Assembly: GCF_000512585.2 (NCBI RefSeq)
Contig: NC_089244.1
Coordinates: 62,001-126,000 of the forward strand
DNA from: Kwoniella bestiolae CBS 10118
Taxonomy: Eukaryota > Basidiomycota > Tremellomycetes > Tremellales > Cryptococcaceae
Direction of reading: 5' to 3'
DNA length: 64,000 nt
In this document: in pieces, positions 43,986 through 57,186 of the stretch
Layout: each line of letters starts with the position of its first letter
Numbering within the stretch: the stretch's first letter is position 1
The notes under the pieces: generated by a model
Databases searched by the model: none
The model's input: the letters and a program-made list of their open reading frames with translations, nothing else
Told to the model about the DNA's origin: nothing
Made by a program: the position numbers and the translations under genes

Positions 43986-46900
43986 ATGTCAGACTCGGAC
44001 GAACAGCAGTTATGGGAGATCTCTCAGCCCCAAACCTATCAAAACGGTGGGGAAGAGGACGGTACATCGTGGGATGGGTTGGGTAGGGCGGACGACTCGT
44101 TTGTCCAAGGGAGTAGTGAGCAGTTCTCATTCAGTGAAAGTGAGTGATCAAGCATATCTTGGATGCTATTCCGAACATGCCAGGATTGAGGATGGAGTGC
44201 TCGATTGATACAGAGGGAAAAAGAGGAGGGAGGGAGGAACAAGGCAGAAGACTGGGAGCATCATGGTGAAACCTTATGAAAGACGACTGGTTCTCTACCT
44301 TACTCTCCCACCATCCCTTCCTTCTTCTTCAGGGGTCGTACAACTCGCCTCATCCCACATACACCCATCTCTCTTCCTCTATCTTCACTTCCCTTTCTCG
44401 TGCCCCCCCTACCTCCTCCTTCGCCCCCTCTCCTCCCCCCTACCTCCCTCTCTCTTGCCCTCATCCCTATCTTTCCTCTCCTCTGACTCCCCCTCACCTT
44501 TCCCCTACCTTCCCTCTCTCTTCGCAAACGCTGTCTGTCCCCTTCCTGCATCCCTTCGCTTCTCCCCGTGTTTCGTATCGTGAGTATATCTCCTTACCTC
44601 ATATGCTAATTCACTTTTCCAGTCGACTCTCCTACTCCCATCAGAACAGCTCCTCCGACGCTTCTAACCGGCAGGACAAGTCGCTATTTCCAAAATAACG
44701 GTCAATCAAGCAATGTCACTCAGCCTGTCTTCACCCCTCCTCGTACCACCATCGCCAACCATCAACATCGAATGGACGATCATCGCGAAGACAACAACCA
44801 TCAGCCTACTCGAAAGTACTGTGAGCTCTTCGTCATTTCTCATCATTTCCTGCAATAGCCGACAAAGCTGATGTCATTCTTAACTTTGTAGCTCCTCCTC
44901 CTATCGAAGCTATCGACGATGATGAACCTACGGCCACTCCCGAAGTGATGGAACAACGTGAAGCATCTCGAAAGCAAACTGACGAGTATGTCAACGTATC
45001 TGAGCTCTTGAGTACGTTCTTCCAGTATTCCATTCGCAAGCCAAATCTGACAGAAGTTTCTGTTCATGCAGATGATCAACAAAGGCAATGTTTCCCATCA
45101 TTCAAACATTTCAACAGAGTTCAAAGCGCTGTATTTGAGGATGTGCGGAGAGTTTCATTTATTCTTCCAGGGCTTAGCTGACTCTGTATGCTCAGGCCTA
45201 CAAGAAAGATGACAATCTCGTCGTTTCCGCACCGACGGGCTCAGGGAAAACAACCATCTTTGAACTTGCTTTCCTCAAGATCATGTCCACCAATTATGGT
45301 GATGCAAGACCACTATCGATCTACATCGCTCCCACGAAGGTGAGTCTACTCTTCAGATATTGTTTTTTCGTATTCTGAAATACCCCCATTTTCTCCAAGA
45401 AGCTTCGTTGATATCACCTTCTAAGTAGGCATTATGCAGTGAAAGACAACGGGATTGGCAGGCGAGAATGCACACTTGCCTCGAGATCGATTGTGAGTGG
45501 TTCGTTTCACCTCTGACAGATACCCTTCCTGATCACCCGTGAACTCCTTAGGTATGTCGATTACGGGTGATACTGCAGACTTCGACCTGGCGTGTCGACT
45601 GATCAGGAAAGCCGATATCGTAGTTTTTACTGTGAGTATGCTTCCTCTTCTGTCGAGAAGACGAGAGAGGGGGTACCGGGCAGAGATGTCTAGACGAGGT
45701 ATCGGAATGCAATGTTGATCTGAAAGGTATCTAACCCTAATGTATGATAATTAGCCCGAAAAGCTGGATTCCATGACGAGACATGAGAAGTGGGCGAAGA
45801 CGGAATTCTATAACAGGTTGAAGCTGATCATGATCGATGAGGTGGGTTATCTGAAAATACATACTGAGCCATCAGACCGTTCTGAATGCTGATAAGACTG
45901 AACGTGTCATTTAGGTTCATATCCTGCGTGAAGATCGAGGTGCGACCTTGGAAGTTGTTATCTCCAGAATGAGACAGAGTACCAGCGACGTTCGGATCGT
46001 CGCTTTGAGTGCCACCATTCCCAACATCGATGACATTGCTAGATGGGTAGGTCAAAGAGAAGCTGCCGACCCCTTCGTGCTCTCTTCCGGAGTATACAGA
46101 GGGGGAGAAGGTGAAGGTGGAGAAGAAAATAGTGTTGGGAAGAAGAAGGTCCTCTTGATGTCGAAAGCGAAGGTTTATCAGGTGGGTGGTCCTGAAAAGC
46201 ACTCAGTAATACGCTCACAAACCCATCTCCACCTACGCTCAGTTCGGCGAAGAATACCGACCTGTAAAACTAGTACGAAAAGTTTACGGTATCGAATGTA
46301 GCTCAGAATGGGTTCTCGATGCGAAGCTTGATGCAGCGCTATTCCCAATTCTCACAGCTCATGCTCAGGGCAAACCAGTATTGGTTTTCTGCGCCACTCG
46401 AAAGGGTTCGTCTGGTTTCTTTTCATCATTCTACTGTTTGGTTCTTGACGAGCTGATGATATATGCAGCTTGTCAAAAGACCGCGGAGATGGTATACAAC
46501 CTGTATCAAGAATCCCAGGCAAAGAGCCTGGTGCTTCCTTGGAAGCTAGAGTAAGCTTGCTGTTCCCAAGGTCACCTTTGTTGTCGTGTTAATCGGTGAA
46601 TATAGATCCAAGCACGATCTCAAATTCGAGGATGACAAGCTTTCGAGATACGCAGACTGCGGCATCGCCATTCATCATGCTGGTCTCAGCTTTCCCGATA
46701 GGAGGAGCATTGAAGAAGGGTTTATAGGAGGGAGACTGAAGATGATTGTATCGACCTCAGTAAGTTTTCCGTCTTATTTGAGATGTCCTTTGCTAATTTG
46801 ACTGAATAGACTTTGGCCGTCGGAGTCAATTTACCAGCTCATACGGTGATTATAAGGGGTACGACTGCATGGCATGGACCGGTAATAGGATTCAAGGAGT

Positions 46901-49900
46901 ATTCCGATATCGACATTCAGGTATGTCGCTTTACGTATCAACCAAATCCCAGCTACTTATTCATACCCTTGGTAGCAAATGATGGGAAGAGCGGGCCGAC
47001 CTCAATACGATCAGTCGGGTACGGTGGTAGTGATATGCGAACAATCGAAGGTCAAGAAGGTCAGTGCTCTTGAACATTCAGCTTGATTGTGTACTGATCA
47101 ATTCCGGCTGCGTTGTGTAGTACGAATCCATGTTGTACTCCTCGACTATGCTTGAAAGTACCTTGTACGTCCAGCTTAGCTGATAGTGGGGAAAATACAA
47201 AACTGACATCCATTGCAGACATCTTAATTTGAAAGAACGTAAGTCCCTGATTATTTGAGTTTCAGAGGTGCTTACTCTTACTGGACGAACATCCTATTAG
47301 ACCTTAATTCTGAAATCGCTTTGGGTACTATCGACAGTCTTGCTACTGCTGAAGCATGGTTGAAAAAGTGAGCAGAGCAGGCAATTCCAATCGTTCGACC
47401 ATTCACTACAAGCAGAAGCGTAAAACTGATCAGGTTGGATCATTTTGCAGATCGTTTCTCTACATTCGAATCCAGCAGAATCCATCGCACTATACAGCTG
47501 CGTTACAAGATGATGTGGTCAAATCCGATAACTCTTCTTGGGAAGAATATGTTACGCATTATCTCCAAGTGAGTCGATCGTTAGGCGTGTATCGCGATAT
47601 TGCTAAGATCTCTGTACCCTGTCCGTAGGAAGCATTAGCTAAGCTTGTACAGCCTGGTTTCGTAGTGCAAACTCCCAAGGGGGATCCGGGAGAATTTAAG
47701 CTCGAAGCGACGCAGATAGGTCAGATTCTAAGAAGGTCCATGATCTGTGGGTCACGCTTTCTTGTACTCGCATTGACAATGCTGAACGGGCTGTGAGCGA
47801 TATGGTGTAGCTTATTCGACGGTGAGTTGATCAGCGTCATGTGACTAAAGAATGCGCAGCTGATCAACCTTTATTTTAGATGTTGGACATAATGAGCATT
47901 ACGGAAGAATCGACTCTCCGGGATCTGCTGGAGATTGTGTCTCATGCACATGAGTACGTTCGTCTCATCCGAAACATCCCTAATGGCAAGCTGTTTACAT
48001 CCTGCCTGGGTATAGATTCCGTGACCTGCGAGTTCGACCGGGAGATGCGAAGCTCCTAAACGCGCTCCGTGAACACGATCAGACTAGATATAAAATACAC
48101 CGACAGGTCAAAGAGTATTGGTAAGTCGAGGCTAGATCGACAGAATGCTGTATCTCAAACTGATACCCATACGTCAATTCAGGGAGAAGGTCTTTCTACT
48201 TATGCAAGCGCAATTTGGGAATATACCTTACGAAGCGGAGAAGAAGACCGAAACTACGTCGCCTCTACAGACCCAAATGATGATCTTTCCCCAAGCGCAA
48301 CGAATCGCATCAGGTGAATTCTCGATGAACGCTTACTGCAAGCTGGCTAGTGGTGCTGATCAAGGGATGCTGCTCCTCGATAGCCATCGTACAAGTCGCT
48401 TACGTTCGTCAATATGGAGAACCTCTTCGAGCGGCGATGGAGCTATCCCGCACGATCACAGCTAAAGCATGGGAAGATACAGCGGTGATATTCCGACAAA
48501 TCGATCAAATCGGTAACTCCTTCCTCCTCATTGACTACCCTTAGATGCAGCTAACCAATAAGTTGTCATAGGTCCCGTTGCCATTCGAGCACTGGAAGCC
48601 AATCACATAAATAGTAAGTGACAATTTCATGCTAAGAGGACAAGTGCTACCACGCTGACTTCACGATCCTTTTGGTCAGCCTTTGACCAACTGTTGGCCG
48701 CAGATCTGCCGATGCTGATAGAGAAGCTAAACAAATCTCACAAAGTGGTGAGAGAGATCAAAGAGAAGGTCAAGACCATGCCCAGGTTCAAAGTCACCAT
48801 GCAGTGAGTCACCCTTCAAGGTCACCCCTTTTTGCGATAATTAAAGCTCAGCTAACTTCTGAAATGTTTCCTCCTCTAGGAACGGTCGTATCGAGAGCGG
48901 CAAACCACCATGTCTCAAAATCGATGTCATTACCGAACTATTGGCAGCCAACATGCTCGAGGGGCTGCAACGCAAGAATGGACGAAAAGCAAAACCGTGG
49001 AGTTGGAATTTTTCGATGGTTTTCTTGCGGGATGATGGTTCGTATATATCCTATCAGAAGAAATCGTGAGTTGTCCTCCCTTTTGGAGCTGATCTCCATT
49101 CAAATCATGGATCACTCGCTGACTTCACTTGGTCATGATCGGCTCAGTCTGAAGAGGCTACTGAGTAAGAAAGACAATAATTTTACGGTCTCTGTTGAGC
49201 TTAGTAGGAGATGTGATAAGGTGATATGTCATTATGGAGGTGAGTAGCTTCCTTTATGCGAAGGCGGAGATTGCTCACGTGATTGTTGTTGGCCGTAGTG
49301 GAAGAGATAGCTGGATGTTCCTCCAAGGTCGAGTACCTCACCGATCTTAAAGACGAAGATTATCCCAAGCAAGTCCTTGAGCCGTCTCCACCTCCAGCTG
49401 AAGTATCGCCTGAGGTGGGACCTACTGCGTCTGAGGTCATCGTGGATCATGTCCCAGCCACAGCCACCAAAGCTATCAAAGGTATCGAAGACCTTAATCC
49501 CAAAGCATCTACTCGAACTACCACAGCTACCGATAGTCCCAAACGCACCAAGAGATCCAACGCAACTAGACCCATCGATAGTTCTCCCATCATGTACTCC
49601 CATTCTCCCAGCCCGGTATCGGAACCGAGACTTGGCGGTACCAAACCACCCCGAAACAGGAAGAGGGAACTAACTCCCGATGAAGCTTACGAGATGGTTC
49701 CTGACGAGTCTGACTCAGAGGGGGATGAACACAACACTAAATCTAACAACAAGGACCCCCCGACCAGCTCCGAATTAGCAGGTTCGACGACATTGGACTG
49801 GGATGGGGATGCGAAAGAAATGTTGGAGGATGCTCTGATTGTTGATGATTCTTCGTCTGTCAAGATGGAAGATTGTGAGACGGAGAATGAGACAGCCGGT

Positions 49901-50565
49901 GTTATCGAGAATAAGGGAGATATGAGTGCACAAGATGGGAACTTCTACTACGACTGGAACGGTTTCGATAACAACGCGAACTTCCAAGGCTATAACGGTT
50001 ATCCCGATGGTACTTCGTCCGTTGCGCAAGATCAATCGATCCCGCTCGAACACGATACTTACGATGGTTATAACGAGAACGAACGATACCATAATAACGA
50101 AAACGAAACCTATAGAACACCTTACGAACCGATGGACCAACCTGCACATTCGGGCTACAAGCGGTCATTCGAAAATGAACCCAGTGGATTCCCCTCCGGC
50201 TCGTTCGATTCTGATCCTCTCCCTCCTCCTGCTCCGAAGAGAGCCAAGAAGGTCACGTTCAACAATCAAGATGAATATTCTTTCTTCGATCCGTCGAAGC
50301 CCCATGCTGGAAGTTCTTATCAAGATATGTATGGTAAGCCGTCTCGTCCCACTGATGGTACTTATCCTTGATCCCTCACTACTGATTTACGATACTGACT
50401 TGATACTAATGTTGCTGATATCTCAGCTAACGATATTAACAACGATGACTATATCGATGATGGTACCACACTCGATCAAACTCAAGGTCAAGCTCAAGAG
50501 GACGATACCTGGCCTGAAGATCGATTGGAGTACGATGAAGAGTATGAAGATATGGGGTATTGATG
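43986..50565 (+). CDS. MER3: Meiotic DNA helicase HFM1/MER3
   Basis: This Ski2-like superfamily II helicase promotes interfering meiotic crossovers. The start at 43986 gives MSDSDEQQLWEISQP. An unusually long intron 1 (44140-44622) and many short ones follow. Motifs in order are VSAPTGSGKTTIFEL (Walker A), IAPTKALCSERQRDW, SITGDT, TPEKLDSMTR, LIMIDEVHIL (DEVH box), ALSATIPN, GIAIHHAGLS, TLAVGVNLPAHTVIIRGT and QMMGRAGRPQYD (across an intron). Winged-helix and Sec63-like segments follow (EFRDLRVRPGD, AIVQVAYVRQYGEPLRAAMEL). A disordered, acidic and Asn/Tyr-rich tail of about 400 residues ends EEYEDMGY. The reading frame appears intact through the parts traced. Confidence 0.9.
44277..44578 (+). 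repeat. Pyrimidine-rich tract in MER3 intron 1
   Basis: About 300 nt of almost continuous C/T on the transcript strand lies inside the 483-nt intron 1, and it is what creates the long Pro/Ser-rich open frames here. Confidence 0.75.
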
Positions 50566-51005
50566 ATATTATGATGGTACGAGATACGATTATATGATTA
50601 TACGATTTGGCATGTTGGCTGTGTGTGTGAATATAAGATATGTAAGATAGATATATAATGGTGCTAGTTGAAGAAGTATATGATACGAGTGTGTGAATAG
50701 ATTGTATATACAATAAGATATATGTTGTGACTGCTATGTATATACTATATGTTCAAGATATATATATCAAGTAGACATATCACCAGCATCCCACCCATCC
50801 ATCTATCGATTAAGCCGAGCGGCGATCGCCGATTTCTTCTTGTAGCATGAACCGAATTTTCATTTCTCAACCATCCATCTGTATCTCACTTGTTCTTACT
50901 CCTTCTTCTGATCGGATCGATTCGTGCATATCTAACATCTCGAGCTCTCCTCATCTACTTCGACACTCTATACAATACCAACAAGGAATATCAAACCAGA
51001 ACAAG
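50566..51005. other. Intergenic, AT-rich; promoter of TIM9
   Basis: There is no gene here. TA-rich short repeats occur near 50640-50780. Confidence 0.5.
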
Positions 51006-51932
51006 ATGGACTTTTCACAATTCAACGGAGCGGAGCAAGCGCACATGACAAAAGTCATCGAGAAGAAGCAGGTGAGTGGGGGTTGGACGGTTGAGGGGTA
51101 AGGCGGAGGAGTGGCCAAGTAGATGGTAGATGAATACTTAGGCTGGATGGTAGGGGGAGTGAGGAATGGGATATGGGATAGATCTGGGAAGGAGACAAGT
51201 CCGAAAACCACCCCCAGATGAAACACGATACGATATGATACTTCTACATTGGTTGGAATGACGATGCTGATCTGATTCGCTTTCCTCGATGATAGATGCA
51301 AGATTTCATGAAGCTTTATTCTGGATTGGTGGAACGATGCTTCAACGCTTGTGCGCAGGATTTCACGAGCAAGGCTTTGACTACGAATGAGGTGGGTTGG
51401 GTGTTTGCTTTTCTTGATTTTCTTCGTGATCTGCTGGGGGAGATGGAGATATGAAGGAGGGGATGGGGTGTATGACTAGGAAATTGGAATATGACGGATC
51501 GATTTGGGTCTCTTTTCTCCTCTTCTCTTATTTCTCTTTCTCTTCGGACGGGGAGAACGGGGAGGATTGAATCATATCATGATATCGTTACACCCTCTCC
51601 TTATTCCTTCCAACCCTATCGCCTCGATGCGGGACATCAATCGGAATGTAGGAAGACTGGAATCATCGCTGACTCTCGTGCATGTATAGTCAACATGCGT
51701 TCAGAACTGTACAGACAAATTCTTGAAACACTCTGAAAGGGTTGGTGCGAGGTTTGCGGAACATAATGCTGGTGAGTTTGGTTCTACCTGGTCATCAGTC
51801 CATCTCGTCCAGTACATTGCATCTTCTCTTTCGTGACTGTTCTTGGATTGACGATTTTGTGCTGGACTTGAATTTGGGTAATGTGCTGATGGATTGCCAT
51901 ATCTTCTTGTAGAACAAATGCAAGGGAAATAA
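51006..51932 (+). CDS. TIM9: Mitochondrial intermembrane-space chaperone TIM9
   Basis: Four exons (51006-51071, 51296-51391, 51690-51771, 51913-51932) give 87 residues. This small Tim protein carries the twin CX3C motifs CFNAC and CVQNC, between which is QDFTSKALTTNE. The N-terminus MDFSQFNGAEQAHMTKVIEKKQ and the QDFMKLYSGLVERCF lead-in are typical of Tim9. With Tim10 it forms the hexamer that escorts hydrophobic precursors to the TIM22 or SAM complexes. The introns (224, 298 and 141 nt) are longer than the local norm, and the coding part is small relative to the gene. Confidence 0.93.
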
Positions 51933-52273
51933 GCAGATGAAGAGAGAAGGATTATCATACCGTATCGTATCGTATTATCATATCAATGACATATAACATG
52001 TATTCATCACTCTGCTCTCGTCTGCTCTTCATTGAGTGCATCCCATGATGGAACGAATCATCGCAATCTGTGGGATAGTGACAGCGTGCAATCACCTGCA
52101 TCGTTTCTCTTGTCTCCCTTTGATGTCATGCATGTGATGAGTTCTCACCGATCTCACCGGGAAGGACCGATTAGATCATCTACTCGTAGTGTAGATGAAA
52201 CCCTTTCCATATCCATCTTGGATATCTACATCTCTTCAACTTCATTTTCGACCAAATCATAGTCATAGATACA
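51933..52273. other. Intergenic, no gene seen
   Basis: This short spacer forms the promoter of the acetyltransferase gene. Nothing further was recognised. Confidence 0.5.
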
Positions 52274-53106
52274 ATGCCATTACCCCACGAGACCAACCCT
52301 CGTATCTCCCCACCCGACCTTGAGAAAGGCGAAGATCCCACCGAGCTCTCGTTGATGCTGAGTGGTCAACCGTATCTATCGTACAACAAATACATAGATA
52401 GGATCAGAGATACCGCTGCGAGGAGGGTGTGGGAGATAAATCAGATAGTAGATATGGGGGATAGGATGAGGGAGATGAGGGAGTTTGTATTTATGGGAGT
52501 GAATGTTTGGATCGTCCAGGGTTTTTTTTGTGAATATGTGGGTTTCTCTCTCTCTCTCTATATATATATGTGTGTATATACAATCTCGGCGAGGTATGGG
52601 TACCGTACATGTACGATATACGATGGTTGAGCTGATGTACGATTCAGGGATTCAACATTACCATAGGGGATGAGGTGTTTATAGGTGCTAATTGCACTTT
52701 ACTTGATATCTGTCCCAGTGAGTTGAGTTGATATAGCATTACTGCACCATCATCATATGAGTTTTATATACAAGACATGACTGAACTCTCCGTCGCAGTA
52801 ACAATAGGCTCCCGCACAATGCTAGGCCCCAACGTCCAGATCCTCACACCCTCTCACCCCATCTCACCGGAAGAACGAAACGGTCTAAAAGGCAGAGAAT
52901 GGGCCAAGCCCGTTAAGATAGGAAATGATTGTTGGATAGGAGCTGGAGCTACCATCTGTCCTGGGGTAACTATTGGAGATGGAGTCACGATCGGAGCTGC
53001 TACGGTAGTGACTAGGGATGTGGGCAGTCGATGTGTTGTGGTGGGTAATCCTGGGAGGGTGATTAAGAGGATTAGGGAGGATGGGGGTGTTGAGGATGTT
53101 GGGTGA
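52274..53106 (+). CDS. Hexapeptide-repeat O-acetyltransferase (maltose/galactoside type)
   Basis: Three exons run from the ATG at 52274 (MPLPHETNPRISPP) to the TGA at 53104-53106. The N-terminal helical part (LMLSGQPYLSYNKYIDRIRD, ARRVWEIN) is the maltose-acetyltransferase lead. It is followed by the left-handed beta-helix: GFNITIGDEVFIGANC, TIGSRTMLGPNVQI, the catalytic-His-bearing TPSHP, KIGNDCWIGAGATICPGVTI and GDGVTIGAATVVTRDV, ending VVGNPGRVIK. It would transfer acetyl from acetyl-CoA to a sugar hydroxyl; the acceptor is unknown. The first intron carries a (CT)n(TA)n run near 52542-52570. Confidence 0.88.
52542..52570 (+). repeat. CT/TA microsatellite in an acetyltransferase intron
   Basis: A short (CT)n followed by (TA)n run sits just after the GTGGGT donor. 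Confidence 0.7.
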
Positions 53107-53598
53107 TTGCTCCGTTGGATCTGAGCATTGGTCGAGGGGTATAGCTCCCTTGTCACTTGGATTGATGATGGATGTGAGATGTGAATAAGCTGCATGCAAC
53201 ACTCTTCCGTTGGTCGTTGTATATCCTCCTCTTCTTCTAAGAATGCTTAGTCTTATCTGCCATGTAGTACTCTGCTCTGTACTCGTAAGCCTATCTCTGC
53301 TTTGCTCAGCTGTGTGTTATGCATGCATGTGGTACCGTATCTTATGGTATATATAGCGTGAGAATGTGTCCATGTATCCCATCCCATATTAATCGGAGTA
53401 TGAAAATAATAGCATACTACCCTGGAGTGAGGTATGACGCAAGGGGGGAGAGTATCCACCCTTTTACTATATATACCACATACCATATCATACATATTTC
53501 CCACATTCCTACTTCTATTCTTCTTCTTGTCTCTTCTTCTCATACCGTATAATCAAAATATTAAAATAAGAAATAGTAGAATAAACAGAACAACCATC
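53107..53598. promoter_or_regulatory. Intergenic, promoter of the divergent transketolase
   Basis: No gene is seen. The last 150 bp hold a TATATA stretch (about 53467-53472) and a C/T-rich leader before the ATG. Confidence 0.4.
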
Positions 53599-56500
53599 AT
53601 GTCAGTAAACGTAAGTGTACATAGATGATATTTAACACACAAAGACACCCCGCTGATATGATATATCCTCGAGTAGAAAGTACAAGACTGGGAATTCGAG
53701 AAATTCCCCATCGATCTTAAGAAATATAAACCCTTCCCTCTTGATCCCAAGAAGGATAAGACTTTGACTCAAGAGCAGAAGGATGGATTGGTGGGTTTGA
53801 CTATTCTCTCTACCATGTCTATCATCCATCTCAAGTTGAGAGATTGTCGGTGCTGATTTTTAGTATCCCTAGATCGCCAATATCTCTCTACTCAGAGATG
53901 TAGTCGTCTTCTTCACTGCTACTGGTGCTGCCAGAGGATTGGCAGGACACACTGGGTGAGTGAACTCTCTCCATGAACATATCGCATAATTAACCCTCAT
54001 AATCTCACAATCTCCATCAATCCTCCTCCCTCCTATCCATCACACCTTGAATCCTACACACGTGCTAATATCACCTCACCCCCAGTGGAGCCTTCGACAC
54101 CATCCCAGAAGTAGTCATCCTCCTCTCCTTCCTGTTGGCCGACACCGACAAGTCCAAATACGTCGACATCCTCTTCGACGAGGCAGGGCACAGAGTGGCC
54201 ACTCAATACCTCCTCTCTGTCCTCGACGGTCACCTCCCCGTCGAACAGCTGCTCCACTACAGAGAAGCCTACTCTCACTTGCCCGGTCACCCCGAATTGG
54301 GTTTCACACCCGGTGTGAAGTTCTCTTCCGGACGATTGGGTCACATGTGGCCTTTGGTCAATGGTGTTGCCCTTGCTGAGAGGGAGAAGACGGTGTTTAT
54401 GTTGGGATCGGACGGATCACAACAGGAGGGAGACGATGCCGAGGCTGCCAGGTTGGCTGTGGCTCAGGGGTTGAACGTTAAGTTGTTTATTGATGATAAT
54501 GATGTTACCATTGCGTGGGTTGTGTTTTCTCAGCGCTCTTCTTACCATCCACCCGTCAAAAGTATTCTCACTCATCCACTCATTCTGCTCATCCTTCTAT
54601 GGTGTTTCTGTTGCGTTCGTTCCTAGCTGATTTAGCTTTGAATACCAGCGGCCACCCCTCAGAATACCTCAAGGGATACACCGTCGCCAAGACTCTCGAA
54701 GGCCACGGTCTGAAGGTGGTCGAAGCCAACGGTGAAGATCTCGATTCGCTCTACCCCGCCATCGTGGAGATTATGAACCACCAAGGTCCAGCTGCCGTAG
54801 TCGTTCACAGACCTATGGCTCCTAAGATCAAGGGTATCGAGGGTAGTTCGCACGCTCACGATGCTATCAAAGTGTGAGTGTGACGTATCTCATGCTGGGT
54901 ATCATCGGTATCTCTCGCCTTCAGAGCTGTGGTTGGCTGGATGGTCTATTCGTGGCTCCACTCTTTCTGGTGTACCTCATGCCACATATAACTTCAACCT
55001 CACTACAGGATTATACTGATGAAACACCCTGCAGCGAACCAGCAATCGAATACCTCGACCCCCGACACCCCAAATGCGCCAACATCCTCCGAGCTATCCA
55101 ACCTTCCACCTACTCCGACATCTTATCGGGAAGTACCAAGGAAAAAGGAGCTTGCAGAGTCGAATTTGGAGAGGCCGTCTCTAGAGTCTTGGACAAGACT
55201 TCTAAAGATGATAACAAATCGAAAGTCCTTGTTGTCGATTCTGATTTGGAGGGTTCGACGGGGTTGAATGTGATTCATAAGAAACATCCTGAGTGAGTTG
55301 GGGTTCTTTAAAGGGAATCAAATATTCTCAAGAAGGGTTCTCCACACTATATGGTGGGAAATGAAATACCTAGATGTTCATCAATACTAGACAATCAGGG
55401 TGTCTGTTTGTCGTACAAAAGGCTGTAAGCTGATAATGTGCTTTCCATCCACAGAGTATTCCTCTCATCCGGTATCATGGAACGAGGAAACTTTTCCGCC
55501 GCAGCAGGATGGGGAGCGTTCAAGGCCGATCGATTCGGTGTATTCAGGTGTGTATCTGTCCATTCGTTGTTCACTCATTATCGCTGATATGACATCTCCA
55601 TGTGATACAGTACCTTCTCTGCTTTCTCCGAAATGATCATCTCCGAGCTCACCATGGCCCGACTTAACTTTGCCAACGTCTTGACCCACTTCTCTCACTC
55701 TGGTGTTGATGAGATGGCGGACAACACCTGTCACTTCGGTATCAACAATTTCTTCTTGGATAATGGTCTTGAGGACGCTTATGAGACTAGGTTGTACTTC
55801 CCTGCTGATTGTGTGAGTTTGGGTCTGTCGTCGCATGAGATCTGAGGATAATCGCTGATGAATTGAGAATCTGTTTTGGATAGACTCAAATGGACCAGTA
55901 AGTTATTGTTATGATGGCTTTGACCGTGTCAGACTGATAGATTTACCCACCCACCCACCCACCTACCCAGAATCGTCGACAAAGTATTCTACGAGAAAGG
56001 CCTGCGATTCGTATTCTCCACTCGATCCAAAGTCCCCTGGATCCTCAAGGAAGACGGCTCAAAATTCTTCGAAGATCCCTCGTACAAGTTCATCCCGGGT
56101 AAAGACGAGATCATCCGAAAGGGTTCTAAAGGATATGTTGTGTCCTACGGAGATATCTTGCACAGAGCTTTGGATGCTGTTGATAGATTACGAAAGGAGG
56201 GGTTGGATATTGGTTTGATCAACAAGTCTACGCTTAATGTGGTTGATGAGGATGTGATCAAGGAGATTGGAAAGACTGAGTTCGTACTTGTTGCGGAGAG
56301 TTTGAACCAGAAGACTGGGTTGGGAAGTAAGGTGGGTTCAAGCGTTTCCTCAAGAGTTGTCTCTCTTCTCAAATGCCAGCTGGAGTAGCTGTGTTCTTTG
56401 GATATACTCCATCTGGAGAATACATCAGGAAACTTGCTGCTCAATCAAGCGGGACGGGAGCTGACTGTTGGTTGGCTTGGAACAGTTCGGTACATGGTTG

Positions 56501-56702
56501 CTCGAACGAGACCTCCGACCAAGATACGGATACATGTGAGTGACTCTTCACCTTCAACGGAACGGTAGGACTGATACTGATGGTCTCACGATGTTATAGG
56601 GGAACAAACAAAGAGGGTTGCGGTGGATTGGGTGAACAGATCGGTCATCAGGGTTTGGACTCTGCTTCGATCGCTTTGAAGATTAAGCAGTTGATCAAGT
56701 AA
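53599..56702 (+). CDS. Transketolase-family protein, divergent
   Basis: The start MSVN is in a 12-nt first exon, spliced to KVQDWEFEKFPIDLKKY. Family layout is kept but the wording differs from ordinary transketolase: GLAGHTGGAFDTIPEV, FDEAGHRVATQYLLSVL, SGRLGHMWPLVNGVALAE and the ThDP site MLGSDGSQQEGD...FIDDNDVTIAG. Then come VLVVDSDLEGSTGL, FLSSGIMERGNFSAAAGWGAF, SHSGVDEMADNTCHFGINNF and a transketolase C-terminal domain (LVAESLNQKTGLGSKFGTWL), ending ASIALKIKQLIK with TAA at 56700-56702. About nine introns are present. The reaction is not known; sugar-phosphate ketol transfer is the family default. Confidence 0.8.
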
Positions 56703-57186
56703 ATCGAGCTCGACGTCAGTCGAGTTGATGAGCGAGGGGGATGAGATATGAAAGAAGAAGAAGAAGAAGAAGAAGAAGAAGAAGAAGAAAAGAGGTTAGT
56801 ATCGGTATTGATGTTTATATTGAGTATATCGAGGGACTGAATGGATTGAATGACTGGTATATCTTGTTTGGTTTATATGTCGGTTATCCTATCTGGTCAA
56901 GGAGGACACATCTTCATGTACGGGCAAGCAGGAGCAGACTTCGTATAACAGTATGAATGATAGTCCAGTCTCCCGCATGTTGTCAGATTATACATGATCA
57001 CGAGATTATACCTTGTTTTCATCATCACTTTTATAAAACACCCTACTAGACTTACAAATCCCGCAAAATCCGCACCAGATGATCTCGTACATATACAGTA
57101 CTCGTACAACATAGATCACCGCATATAATGATAAGATAAATCCCTCCACCTCCAGGCCAGATGTCCAATCCTTCTTCCTAAACAAT
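56703..57186. other. Convergent intergenic region with GAA repeat
   Basis: No gene is seen here; a (GAA)n run lies at 56752-56789 just after the transketolase stop. Confidence 0.6.
56752..56789 (+). repeat. (GAA)n microsatellite
   Basis: About twelve consecutive GAA/AGA units occur in the 3' flank of the transketolase gene. Confidence 0.9.

Noticed and set aside
44276..44698. Pro/Ser-rich open frames on the plus strand
   Set aside because: They come from the C/T tract of MER3 intron 1; the flanking exons join in frame without them.
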